Shown here: one piece after another, positions 44,344 to 53,086 of the stretch | Position numbering within the stretch: the first letter of the stretch is position 1 | Layout: the number at the start of each line of letters is the position of its first letter | Assembly (NCBI GenBank): GCA_944376225.1 | Contig: CALWBZ010000100.1 | Location: 1-54,862 of the forward strand | Direction of reading: 5' to 3' | Source: an uncultured Clostridia bacterium | Lineage (GTDB): Bacteria; Bacillota; Clostridia; Lachnospirales; Bianqueaceae | Length of the DNA stretch: 54,862 nt | The notes under the pieces: generated by a model | The model's database searches: none | What the model saw: only the letters and a program-made list of their open reading frames with translations | Told to the model about the DNA's origin: nothing | Made by a program: the position numbers and the translations under genes

Positions 44344-46716
44344 ATGGAAGAGCAGAAACCCTATGTCTTCTCCGTCCGGCAGATGGTGGAGTTTATCTGC
44401 CGGAGGGGGGATCTGACCGGAGGATTCGGAGGAAGCGTCCAGCGCGCCCTGGAGGGTACCCGGGTGCATCAGAAGCTGCAAAAGAGCCGTTCCGGCGCTT
44501 ATCAGAGCGAGGTCGCCCTGAAGACGCGGGAGATCCTTTCCGACGGACTGATCCTTCAAGTGGAGGGAAGGGCAGACGGCGTGGAAGAATTTCCCGAGAA
44601 GGATCCTCCCGCCTGTATCGAAGAAATAAAGTCTACCTATGCCCCGGCGGATCGGCTCGGGTTTTCCTTCCAGCCGACTCACCGGGGACAGCTCTTATGT
44701 TACGGGTATATTCTGTGTAAGACAAAAGGGTGGGAGAGGGTTCTTCTGCGTCTCACCTATTATCAGATGGAGACGGATCAGGAATATTCCTTCGACGAAG
44801 TGTGGGATTTTCCTGCGCTGGAAACCTTCTTTCAGGAGACGCTGTCGGAATACGCCAAATGGATCCGCTGGCAGGAAGATCACCGGCAGAAAAGGACGGA
44901 GTCCCTGGGGACGCTGGAGTTTCCCTTTCCCGCCTACCGGGAGGGGCAGCGTACCATGGCCGCCTATATCTATAAGACGATCGAGAAGGGCGGCGGCCTC
45001 TTTTTGCAGGCGCCCACCGGTATCGGCAAGACGATCTCCGCCCTCTTTCCCGCCCTCAAGGCCATGGGACAGGGGCTGACGGGGCGGATCTTCTACCTCA
45101 CGGCCAAGACCGCCACGGCCCTCTCCGCCCAGGAGGCTTTGGGGAGGCTTAAAAGTCAGCGTCCCCGGCTTCTGAGCATCGTTTTGACGGCGAAGGATAA
45201 GATCTGTCCGTTCCCGGACAAAAGATGCGCCCCCGGGGAATGCCCTTACGCGAAAGGCCACTATGACCGGGTCATGGACGCGGTCTATGCCGCGATAGGG
45301 AAGGAGACGAGCCTTTACCGGCAGAAGGTGCTGGAATACGCCGAACGCTTCCGGGTTTGTCCCTTCGAGCTGGAACTGGATATTTCCAGCTGGGCCGACG
45401 TGATCATCGGAGACTATAACTACGCCTTCGATCCCACGGCTTCGTTAAAGCGCTTCTTTCAGGAAGGAAAAAGCGATTATACGCTTCTGGTGGACGAGGC
45501 GCATAACCTTCCGGACAGGGCCAGAAGCATGTTTAGCGCGCAGGTGAGCAGTCAGGATTTCAGGCGGTTCGCCCAGTCCTTGAAGGGGAAGAAAGGCTCC
45601 TCTATCAGGCGGCTCCGGCGCAAGCTAAAGGAGATCCTCGACGATCTTACGGAGCAGGAGGATAGTCTTCAAGTTGGGGAAATGCTCAGGGAAGAGGCGC
45701 CTTCGGAGGCCTTTTGCCTTCTCCTGCAGGATTTTCTCCTATGCCTTTCGGAGTATCTTGAAGAGGAGAATGAGGAGGAGTGGATGGAATTTTATTTCTC
45801 CTTACTCTTTTTCCTCAAGATGCGGGAGGAGTACGACGAGAGTTCCGTGACCTACTGGGAACGTCAGGACGGGGATCTTATCTATCATATTTTTTGCATT
45901 CATCCGGCCAAGAAGCTGGAGGAGACCTACCGCAAGGTGCGGGCGGTGATCCTTTTCTCCGCGACCCTCCTGCCGGTGGCGTATTATAAGGAACTTCTGG
46001 GAGGAAACAATCCGGAAACTCCCATGCCCGCCATCGATCTGCCCTCGCCCTTCGATCCTTCCCATAAAAAGGTATTGATCGCGGCGGGGATCCGTACCGA
46101 TTATCAGAACCGGGAGCAGACGATCGGCGCGGTGGCGGCGGCGATCTACCGCGCGACGCAGGCGAAGGAGGGAAACTATCTCGTGTTTTTCCCCTCCTAT
46201 CTGTATCTGCGGCGGGTGGCGGACTTCTTTCGGGATGCCTATCCCTCCATTCGGCTGTGGATCCAGGAAGCGGGGATGAAAGAAGAAGAGAGGGACGCCT
46301 TCCTGGAACATTTTCAAGAAGAAGGTCCCCGGGGCATCGGTTTTGCCGTGCTGGGGGGCATGTTTTCGGAGGGAATCGACCTAAGGGGCCGGCGTCTTGT
46401 GGGCTGCGTCATCGTTTCCGTGGGGATGCCCCAGATCGGCCCGGAACGGGATCTGGTCCGGGACTACATGGACAAAGCCCACGGAAGCGGATTCGACTAC
46501 GCCTACCGGTATCCCGGGCTGAACAAGGTCTTTCAGGCGGCGGGACGGGTCATCCGAACCGAGGAAGATCGGGGGATCATTCTCCTCATCGATCATCGAT
46601 ACCGGGAAGAACGGTACAGACGCAATTTCCCGGCGGATTGGACGCCGGTATGGGTAAGCCAGGAGCAGATTGGCCCGACGCTTACGGAATTTTGGAAGAA
46701 ACAGGAGTGGGAATAG
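44344..46716 (+). CDS. PD-(D/E)XK nuclease fused to DinG/XPD-type Fe-S helicase
   Basis: A 790-residue protein. The N-terminal ~190 residues look like a Cas4/RecB-type PD-(D/E)XK nuclease (GRADGV with Asp78, then EEIKS with Glu94 and Lys96). The rest is a Rad3/XPD/DinG superfamily-2 helicase: Walker A APTGIGKT (223-230), four cysteines for a 4Fe-4S cluster (288, 295, 300, 339), VDEAH (383-387), and helicase motifs V-VI near GMFSEGIDL and QAAGRVIR. It is probably a 5'-3' DNA helicase-nuclease in repair. It starts 6 bp after the preceding stop. Confidence 0.9.
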   Translation: MEEQKPYVFSVRQMVEFICRRGDLTGGFGGSVQRALEGTRVHQKLQKSRSGAYQSEVALKTREILSDGLILQVEGRADGVEEFPEKDPPACIEEIKSTYAPADRLGFSFQPTHRGQLLCYGYILCKTKGWERVLLRLTYYQMETDQEYSFDEVWDFPALETFFQETLSEYAKWIRWQEDHRQKRTESLGTLEFPFPAYREGQRTMAAYIYKTIEKGGGLFLQAPTGIGKTISALFPALKAMGQGLTGRIFYLTAKTATALSAQEALGRLKSQRPRLLSIVLTAKDKICPFPDKRCAPGECPYAKGHYDRVMDAVYAAIGKETSLYRQKVLEYAERFRVCPFELELDISSWADVIIGDYNYAFDPTASLKRFFQEGKSDYTLLVDEAHNLPDRARSMFSAQVSSQDFRRFAQSLKGKKGSSIRRLRRKLKEILDDLTEQEDSLQVGEMLREEAPSEAFCLLLQDFLLCLSEYLEEENEEEWMEFYFSLLFFLKMREEYDESSVTYWERQDGDLIYHIFCIHPAKKLEETYRKVRAVILFSATLLPVAYYKELLGGNNPETPMPAIDLPSPFDPSHKKVLIAAGIRTDYQNREQTIGAVAAAIYRATQAKEGNYLVFFPSYLYLRRVADFFRDAYPSIRLWIQEAGMKEEERDAFLEHFQEEGPRGIGFAVLGGMFSEGIDLRGRRLVGCVIVSVGMPQIGPERDLVRDYMDKAHGSGFDYAYRYPGLNKVFQAAGRVIRTEEDRGIILLIDHRYREERYRRNFPADWTPVWVSQEQIGPTLTEFWKKQEWE

Positions 46717-46717
46717 T

Positions 46718-47539
46718 ATGCGATATTGCTCCGTTGCCAGCGGTTCCAGCGGCAACTGTCATTTTGTGGAAGCCGGAGGAGTCCGGATCCTCGTGGATAT
46801 CGGCCTCGGCATGCGGGCCACGGAGGCGAGCCTTAGAGAGCTGGGGGTGCATCCCGAATCCGTTCAGGCGGTCTTTATTACCCACGAGCACACGGATCAT
46901 ATCCGGGGCGTGGGCGCCTGGGCCAGGCGGTATCGGATCCCGGTGTTCGCCACAGAAGGAACCTGGCGGGGGATGACGGGAAGCCTGGGGCGCATGGATC
47001 CCCAGAAATGCTACGCCATTCACGCGGGCAAGGGGTATCGCATGGGGATGCTGCGGGTGGAGCCTTTCATGATCTATCACGACGCGGCGGAACCGGTGGG
47101 CTACAGTTTTACCCTGGGAGAGGAGAAGCTCGTGATCATGACCGACACGGGCATGGTGTCCTCAGAGATGCGGCAGATGTTTTCGGGCGCCAGGATCGCC
47201 GTGGTAGAGTCGAATCACGATATCGAAAAGCTCATGGGAGGCCCCTACCCCTGGTCTTTGAAACGACGCATCCGAAGCAACCTGGGGCATCTGTCCAACG
47301 AAGACTGCGGTCACCTTCTGGCGGAGCTGATTCCCCAGAACCCGGACTGCGAGTTCATCCTGGCCCATCTGAGTGAAGAGAACAACACGCCGGATCTGGC
47401 CATGAGTACGGTGCTTTCCGTACTGCAAAACCGCCTGGGCCCCGGCGCCTATCATGTGGAGCTGACCTTAAGGGACCGGCCGACCCGGATGTTTTCTACG
47501 GAGGAGGAACCATGTATCGGGATCTCCATACCGATCTGA
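46718..47539 (+). CDS. MBL-fold hydrolase, WalJ/YycJ-like
   Basis: A 273-residue metallo-beta-lactamase-fold protein with THEHTDH (55-61), SGSSGN near the N-terminus and a C-terminal HLSEENNTP motif, all characteristic of the YycJ/WalJ family. Relatives are linked to wall and division control or to exonuclease activity in mismatch repair. ATG 46718 follows AGGAGTGGG; the longer in-frame TTG at 46670 would run back into the helicase gene. It overlaps the next gene by 28 bp. Confidence 0.9.
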   Translation: MRYCSVASGSSGNCHFVEAGGVRILVDIGLGMRATEASLRELGVHPESVQAVFITHEHTDHIRGVGAWARRYRIPVFATEGTWRGMTGSLGRMDPQKCYAIHAGKGYRMGMLRVEPFMIYHDAAEPVGYSFTLGEEKLVIMTDTGMVSSEMRQMFSGARIAVVESNHDIEKLMGGPYPWSLKRRIRSNLGHLSNEDCGHLLAELIPQNPDCEFILAHLSEENNTPDLAMSTVLSVLQNRLGPGAYHVELTLRDRPTRMFSTEEEPCIGISIPI

Positions 47540-48432
47540 TCCGGCGCTTCGGAGAGAAGACCTATAAGCTGGCCCTCTCCGGAGGGATGAGTTGTCCCAA
47601 TCGGGACGGGACGATCGGATGGGGCGGATGCATCTTCTGCAGCGCGGGAGGTTCCGGGGAGTTCGCGGCGGAGGCCACGCTCCCCATCCCGGAACAGCTC
47701 GCGCGGGCGAAGGAAAAGATCGGTGGTAAGTATAAGGGCCATTCCTATATCGCTTATTTCCAGTCCTATACCAACACCTATGGAGAGATCGGTTATCTGC
47801 GGCGCATCTTTACCGAGGCCCTGTCCGACCCGGAGGTTAGGGCCTTGTCCGTCGCCACCAGGCCGGATTGCGTGGGGCCGGAGGTGCTGGAGCTTTTGCA
47901 AGAGCTAAACCGAGTAAAGCCGGTGTGGGTGGAACTGGGACTTCAAAGCGCCAAGGAGGAAACGGCGCGGTTCATTCGGCGGGGATATCCGCTAAAGTGT
48001 TTTGAAGACTGCGTAAAGGCCCTGCACGAGAGGCATATCGAGGTCATCGTCCATGTGATCCTGGGCCTCCCCGGGGAGAGCCGGGAAGACATGTTTCGGA
48101 CGATCGACTGCGTGAACCGGGCGCGGGCGGAGGGAATCAAGCTGCAGCTTCTGCATGTGCTTCAGGGAACGCCCCTGGAGAGGCTCTACCGGGAGGGATC
48201 CTTCAGGGTTCTTAGCCTGGAGGATTACGTGGAGATCCTGGGAGACTGCGTGGAACGGCTGGATCCTTCCATCGTGATCCATCGGCTCACCGGGGACGGG
48301 CCTAAGCGGCTGCTAGCGGCGCCTTTATGGAGCGGGGATAAGAAGAGGGTTCGGGGAAGGATCCAGCAGGAGTTTACCCGCAGGGGTATCTGCCAGGGAC
48401 GTTTGTTTAGAGGAAGGGAGGGAACGGAGTGA
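47512..48432 (+). CDS. Radical SAM protein, TIGR01212 (YhcC-like) family
   Basis: A 306-residue radical-SAM enzyme with an atypical cysteine motif, Cys28-x11-Cys40-x2-Cys43 (CPNRDG ... GGCIFC), characteristic of the YhcC/TIGR01212 group. The C-terminal part (HVILGLPGESREDM, LQLLHVLQGTPLERLY) is also standard. The substrate is unknown; tRNA modification has been suggested for relatives. GGAGGAACC precedes the ATG, within the MBL gene. It is coupled to the next gene by a GTGA overlap. Confidence 0.92.
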   Translation: MYRDLHTDLIRRFGEKTYKLALSGGMSCPNRDGTIGWGGCIFCSAGGSGEFAAEATLPIPEQLARAKEKIGGKYKGHSYIAYFQSYTNTYGEIGYLRRIFTEALSDPEVRALSVATRPDCVGPEVLELLQELNRVKPVWVELGLQSAKEETARFIRRGYPLKCFEDCVKALHERHIEVIVHVILGLPGESREDMFRTIDCVNRARAEGIKLQLLHVLQGTPLERLYREGSFRVLSLEDYVEILGDCVERLDPSIVIHRLTGDGPKRLLAAPLWSGDKKRVRGRIQQEFTRRGICQGRLFRGREGTE

Positions 48433-50069
48433 TCCGAGTCACACAGCTTGGGCTTTCCATCGAAGAACCGGTGGAGGCCCTGGAGAAACAGATCTGTCAT
48501 AAGCTGAAGATCCGTCTGCGGGATCTTAAGCGGTGGGAAGTGGTACGCCGTTCCCTGGACGCCAGGCGCGGACACGCCTTTCGCTTTTCTTACACGGCGG
48601 ATGTCTGGGTGGAAGACGAGGAGGGCTGCATGAGGCGACTTTCGGGAAAGGACGCGGAGCGGCGAAAGGAAGATCCGCCGATCCTTCCTCATGTGCCGGG
48701 ACGCAAACCTAAGCATCCGCCCGTGGTGGTGGGATTCGGTCCCGCGGGCATGTTCTGCGCCCTGCTCCTAGCCCGGGCGGGGCTCTGCCCCATCGTCCTC
48801 GAACGGGGACGTCCGGTGGAAGAACGGGTGCAAGACGTGGAGCGTTTCTGGAAGGAGGGGGTCCTGGATCCCGATTCCAACGTGCAGTTCGGGGAGGGCG
48901 GCGCGGGAACTTTCTCCGACGGGAAACTCAATACGCTGGTGAAGGACCGGGAAGGCATCGGGCGCTTCATTCTGCGAGAGTTCGTGGGTTTCGGCGCGCC
49001 CCCTGAGATCCTTTACGACGCGAAGCCCCATATCGGCACCGATCGTCTGCGGGAGGTGGTGCGTTCCCTCAGGCAGGAGATCTTAAGTTTAGGCGGGCAG
49101 ATTCATTTCTCTACTTGTCTGAGCGGCATCGGGCAGGGAAGCGAGGGGCTGCGGGTCTTTTGTGGCGGCGCGTCGGAAGCTTCCTGGGTGACGGAAGCCC
49201 TCTTTCTGGCGGTCGGTCACAGCGCCCGGGATACCTTCGCCATGCTGGAAGGCATGGGAGTGGCCATGGAACAAAAGCCCTTTGCCGTGGGATTTCGCGT
49301 GGAGCATCCCCAGGAGTGGGTGGACCTGGTGCAGTACCGGGAGTACGCGGGACATAAAAGTCTGGGCCCCGCTCCCTACAAGGTGACGGGGAAGGGGACG
49401 GGCGGCCGGGGAGTGTATTCTTTCTGCATGTGCCCCGGCGGCCTGGTGGTGGCCGCGGCCTCGGAGGAGGGCGGCCTTGTGACCAACGGGATGAGTAACT
49501 ACCGCAGGGACGAAGCCAACGCCAACGCGGCGATTTTGGTGGGCGTTACCCCCGCGGATTATGAAGGATACGGCAAAGGTCCCCTGGCGGGCGTGGCCTT
49601 TCAGCGGGATCTGGAGCGGAAGGCTTATCGGCTGGGCGGATCCTCCGGCCGGGCGCCGGCAGAGGACGTGTCGGATTACCTGGCGGGCCTAGGCCTTTCT
49701 GTTCCCGAGGCGGGGCATCTTCCGAAAGCCGCCGTCCCCAGCTATACGATGGGCGTAGCGGAAGCGGACTTGAGTCAGCTTTTGCCCCGGGAACTGGGGC
49801 TTTCCATCGGCCTGGGCCTTCTGGATTTTCAGAAAAGCATGCCCGGGTTCGCGGAAAAGGGCGGCGTGCTGACCGGGGTGGAATCCCGCAGTTCTTCTCC
49901 CGTGCGGATTTTGCGCAACGAGAGGATGGAGGCTTCCATACCGGGGCTCTTCCCTTTGGGAGAGGGCGCCGGCTACGCGGGAGGCATCATGTCCGCGGCG
50001 ATGGACGGCTGTAAGGCGGCCAGGACCTATCTGGCCTCACTGGAAGGAGAAGGGTCATGTGGTGCGTAA
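48429..50069 (+). CDS. FAD-dependent oxidoreductase
   Basis: A 546-residue flavoprotein. An N-terminal extension of about 95 residues precedes a Rossmann FAD motif (VVVGFGPAGMFCALLLARAG near 98-117). FGEGGAGTFSDGKLNT, GRGVYSFCMCPGG and a C-terminal GEGAGYAGGIMSAAMDG follow, typical of the large 'NAD(FAD)-utilising dehydrogenase' family in Clostridia. The reaction is unknown. GTG start at 48429 overlaps the previous stop. It overlaps loaP by 13 bp. Confidence 0.9.
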   Translation: MIRVTQLGLSIEEPVEALEKQICHKLKIRLRDLKRWEVVRRSLDARRGHAFRFSYTADVWVEDEEGCMRRLSGKDAERRKEDPPILPHVPGRKPKHPPVVVGFGPAGMFCALLLARAGLCPIVLERGRPVEERVQDVERFWKEGVLDPDSNVQFGEGGAGTFSDGKLNTLVKDREGIGRFILREFVGFGAPPEILYDAKPHIGTDRLREVVRSLRQEILSLGGQIHFSTCLSGIGQGSEGLRVFCGGASEASWVTEALFLAVGHSARDTFAMLEGMGVAMEQKPFAVGFRVEHPQEWVDLVQYREYAGHKSLGPAPYKVTGKGTGGRGVYSFCMCPGGLVVAAASEEGGLVTNGMSNYRRDEANANAAILVGVTPADYEGYGKGPLAGVAFQRDLERKAYRLGGSSGRAPAEDVSDYLAGLGLSVPEAGHLPKAAVPSYTMGVAEADLSQLLPRELGLSIGLGLLDFQKSMPGFAEKGGVLTGVESRSSSPVRILRNERMEASIPGLFPLGEGAGYAGGIMSAAMDGCKAARTYLASLEGEGSCGA

Positions 50070-50794
50070 TGCAGGTTCCTACGGGACAGGAGGAGGAGCT
50101 CCGGCGAAAATGCGAGGAACATCTTTGTCCTCCGGTTCTGGAGAAGAGCTTCCTGCCATATTATGATGAGATGAGGAAGATCCGAGGCGTGTGGACGGTG
50201 ACGAGAAAGATCCTCTTTCCCGGATATGTTTTCATGATTACGGAAGAACCGAAGGAGCTTCTGCGGGAACTCAGGGAAATCAGCGGATGGAAGAACCTGC
50301 TTAAGGCCGGAGAGGATATTTTGTATATCAGCCCGGCGGAGGAGGCGTTTCTGAAGGAATTCGGCAGCGCCGACCAGGTGGTTCGCGCCTCCCGAGGCAT
50401 CATCGAGGGAAACCGGGTCATCGTGACAGAAGGCCCCTTGATGGGCCACGAGGCCAGCATTCGCAAGATCGATCGTCATAAAAGGCTGGCGTTTTTGGAG
50501 CTGCATCTTTTTTCCGAGGTGATCCGAACCCGGGTGGCGCTGGAGATCTATGAGAAACGCGCGCAGGTGTCTGTTCCGGACGTGGCGGGGCTTTACGAAC
50601 AGCGAAAGGAAGAGCCTCAGCCCGCGCCTCCGGAGGCGGAAGATACGGAAAGAAAGAATTACGAGGTGAGGCTCATGCAAACCCAGGGCGCGGTGGTCTC
50701 TTTGGAGGAGGATCAGTCTTCGGAAGAAATCGAGGAGATCCATAGAAAGACACAGGAGGCCCTGCGGGAGCAGGAAGAGCAGAAGGGAGAATAG
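50057..50794 (+). CDS. loaP: LoaP-type NusG paralogue (antitermination protein)
   Basis: A specialised NusG that rides RNA polymerase and suppresses termination in chosen long operons. The 245-residue protein starts with the NusG N-terminal domain (MWCVMQVPTGQEEELRRKC; FPGYVFMITEE) and has a KOW region (VTEGPLMGHEASIRKIDRHKRLAFLEL). It then has an unusual acidic Glu/Gln-rich tail of about 70 residues. It lacks the length and C-terminus of housekeeping NusG. LoaP proteins are known near exopolysaccharide and polyketide operons; here an EPS-type gene follows glmS. The glmS ATG is 6 bp after its stop. Confidence 0.82.
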   Translation: MWCVMQVPTGQEEELRRKCEEHLCPPVLEKSFLPYYDEMRKIRGVWTVTRKILFPGYVFMITEEPKELLRELREISGWKNLLKAGEDILYISPAEEAFLKEFGSADQVVRASRGIIEGNRVIVTEGPLMGHEASIRKIDRHKRLAFLELHLFSEVIRTRVALEIYEKRAQVSVPDVAGLYEQRKEEPQPAPPEAEDTERKNYEVRLMQTQGAVVSLEEDQSSEEIEEIHRKTQEALREQEEQKGE

Positions 50795-50800
50795 AAAGAT

Positions 50801-52645
50801 ATGTGTGGAATTATCGGATATATCGGCAGGGAAGAAAAGGCTTCCGACATGATTATGGAAGGGCTCGCGAAGCTGGAATATCGGGGATACGACTCGGCGG
50901 GCATCGCCCTCGCCACCCCTTCCGGCATCTTGGTGGAGAAGACGAAGGGGAAACTCGTCAACCTGGCGGATCATCTGGCCCAGATCGGGTTTCCGAAGGG
51001 ATACGCGGGCATCGGGCACACCCGTTGGGCGACCCATGGGGAACCCTCGGACATCAATGCCCATCCCCACTGGAGCCAGAATCATGACGTGGTGGTGGTA
51101 CATAACGGGATCATCGAAAACTACATGCAGCTGCGCCAGGAGCTTCTTCAGAACGGGGATACCTTTTTGTCGGAGACGGACACGGAGATTATCCCTCATA
51201 TCATCGCCCAATATTACGAGAAGGACAGGGATCCGGTAAGGGCCATATCCCAGGCGATCAGCCGTATGCGGGGGTCCTATGCCCTGGGCATCATGTTTGC
51301 CGACCGTCCGGGAGAGCTCTACGCGGCTCGCAAGGACAGTCCCCTCGTCGTCGGCCTGGGCCGGCACGAGAACTACATCGCCTCAGATATCCCGGCGGTG
51401 CTTTCCCATACGCGGGACGTCTATTTCCTGGAGGATTACGACATCGCCATCCTGGATACGGAGCAGATTCGGATCGTGGACCGGGCGGGACATTCTGTCA
51501 GCCGGGATGTCTTTCACGTGACGTGGGACGTGGCCGCGGCGGAGAAGGGGGGATTTCCCCATTTCATGCTGAAGGAGATTCACGAGCAGCCTCACGTGGT
51601 GCGCGAGACGCTGAATTCCCGTCTGCTGGATGATGTGGACGCGCCCAAGATGGAGGATCTGGGCATCAGTAAAGAGGTGCTGGACGGACTGAAACGGATC
51701 TATATGGTGGCCTGCGGCACGTCATATCATGCCGCCATGGTGGGGAAATACCTGATCGAGCGGGTGGCGAGGCTCAGCACGATCGTGGAGACCGCGTCCG
51801 AATTTCGATACAGGGATCCGATTATCGACGAAAAGACGCTGGTGATCGTCGTCTCCCAGTCCGGAGAGACGGCGGATACCCTGGCGGCTCTGCGCATGTC
51901 CAAACAGGCGGGGGCCAAAGTATTGGGCATCGTGAACGTGGTAGGCTCCAGCATCTCCCGGGAGGCGGATTATGTCTTTTATACCTGGGCGGGTCCGGAG
52001 ATCGCCGTAGCCAGCACCAAGGCCTATTCCTGCCAGTTGGCCGCCATGTATTTGCTGACCGCTCATTTCGCCATGCTGCGGGGCAAGATGACGCCGGAGG
52101 AATTCCACGAACTGAAGGGAGATCTGATCGGTCTGCCCGCCAAGATCGGTGAGATCCTGAATCAAGAAGAGGAGATCAAGAAGATCGTGGACGCCGTCGA
52201 TCCTCTGAACGTGTTTTATGTAGGGAGAGGATTGGATTATTACACGGGCATGGAGGGTTCCCTGAAACTCAAGGAAATCGCCTATCTGCACAGCGAAGCT
52301 TACGCGGCCGGAGAATTAAAGCACGGCCCCATCGCCATGATCGAGCCGGGGACGCTGGTCATCGGCATCGTCACGCAGAAAAGCCTAGTGGAAAAGACCA
52401 TCAGCAATCTGAAAGAGGTCAAGGCCAGAGGGGCTCAGGTGCTGTGCATCGCCACGGAGGACGTGGATCCTTCTCTCATGGATGGCGTGGCAGACGAGAG
52501 AATCATCATCCCCGCCGGCAACTGGATGTTCACCTCCCTCCTGGCCAACATTCCCCAACAGCTCATCGCCTACTACATGTCCGTCAAGAAGGGGTACGAC
52601 GTGGATAAACCCCGTAACCTGGCCAAAAGCGTCACCGTAGAATAA
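50801..52645 (+). CDS. glmS: Glutamine--fructose-6-phosphate aminotransferase
   Basis: GlmS makes glucosamine-6-phosphate, the entry step to UDP-GlcNAc. The 614-residue product starts MCGIIGYIG, so Cys2 is the N-terminal glutaminase nucleophile. The GATase domain (HTRWATHGEPSDINAHPH, HNGIIENY) runs to about 235 and two SIS isomerase domains follow (ACGTSYHA, VSQSGETADT, ending PRNLAKSVTVE). The gap to loaP is only 6 bp, so no glmS ribozyme can precede it in the usual place. It ends at a strong terminator. Confidence 0.97.
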   Translation: MCGIIGYIGREEKASDMIMEGLAKLEYRGYDSAGIALATPSGILVEKTKGKLVNLADHLAQIGFPKGYAGIGHTRWATHGEPSDINAHPHWSQNHDVVVVHNGIIENYMQLRQELLQNGDTFLSETDTEIIPHIIAQYYEKDRDPVRAISQAISRMRGSYALGIMFADRPGELYAARKDSPLVVGLGRHENYIASDIPAVLSHTRDVYFLEDYDIAILDTEQIRIVDRAGHSVSRDVFHVTWDVAAAEKGGFPHFMLKEIHEQPHVVRETLNSRLLDDVDAPKMEDLGISKEVLDGLKRIYMVACGTSYHAAMVGKYLIERVARLSTIVETASEFRYRDPIIDEKTLVIVVSQSGETADTLAALRMSKQAGAKVLGIVNVVGSSISREADYVFYTWAGPEIAVASTKAYSCQLAAMYLLTAHFAMLRGKMTPEEFHELKGDLIGLPAKIGEILNQEEEIKKIVDAVDPLNVFYVGRGLDYYTGMEGSLKLKEIAYLHSEAYAAGELKHGPIAMIEPGTLVIGIVTQKSLVEKTISNLKEVKARGAQVLCIATEDVDPSLMDGVADERIIIPAGNWMFTSLLANIPQQLIAYYMSVKKGYDVDKPRNLAKSVTVE

Positions 52646-52676
52646 ACAGGGCAAGCCCTCATAAAAAGCTTCACAG

Positions 52677-52717
52677 AAAAAACCATTCGGAAAAAATACC
52701 TTCCGAGTGGTTTTTTT
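52677..52717 (+). terminator. glmS terminator
   Basis: AAAAAACCATTCGGAA (52677-52692) pairs with TTCCGAGTGGTTTTTT (52701-52716) with one G-T pair, followed by T. It ends the cdaA-glmS run. Confidence 0.93.
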
Positions 52718-53046
52718 AGAGAAAAAGCAAGACAAAATGTAGAGGAGGAGTATAAATTTTCGTTGTGAACAATACCTAACAAAAAACTTTACTTCCCGTC
52801 ATTACGGGTAAACCTATTTAGTTTTTTTGGAAAAGTAGGAAACGGGCATGGGAAAAAGAACGGAAATCAATGCGAAAATTTTTGTAAAATGTACAAAATT
52901 ACCATATGGATGGGATAAAGTGCATTTTTAGGAGGGAAAGTATGGAAATTCCTCCGCGATTTTGACAAGCCTTCTTATAGTTTTTACTAAAAAATAGGGT
53001 TAATATGCCGTTTTTTTCACTGAGGCACTTGAAGAAAATCTTGAAA
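52718..53046. other. AT-rich non-coding region before the EPS promoter
   Basis: Visibly richer in A and T than its flanks, with no convincing protein. It contains an inverted repeat around CCCGT-CATT-ACGGG (52788-52811), a possible promoter TTGACA (52962-52967) with TACTAA (52985-52990) at 17 bp, and a GGAGG/CCTCC hairpin (52931-52955). A seven-codon frame at 52942, MEIPPRF, follows GGAGGG and could be a leader peptide. Minus-strand frames look like shadows. Confidence 0.5.
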
Positions 53047-53051
53047 ACGAG

Positions 53052-53080
53052 TTGCAAATGAGATGACTTTGTGGTATACT
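53052..53080 (+). promoter_or_regulatory. Promoter of the EPS/capsule operon
   Basis: TTGCAA (53052-53057), a 17-bp spacer and TATACT (53075-53080) with an extended TG at 53072-53073. The transcript would start near 53087. Confidence 0.75.
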
Positions 53081-53086
53081 GTTTGC

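Noticed and set aside
44344-46716. Anti-phage defence island around the nuclease-helicase
   Set aside because: The neighbours are housekeeping or envelope genes in a compact operon, with no restriction, toxin or phage genes.
50795-50800. glmS ribozyme upstream of glmS
   Set aside because: Only 6 bp separate loaP and glmS, and the loaP coding end has no room for the ribozyme core.
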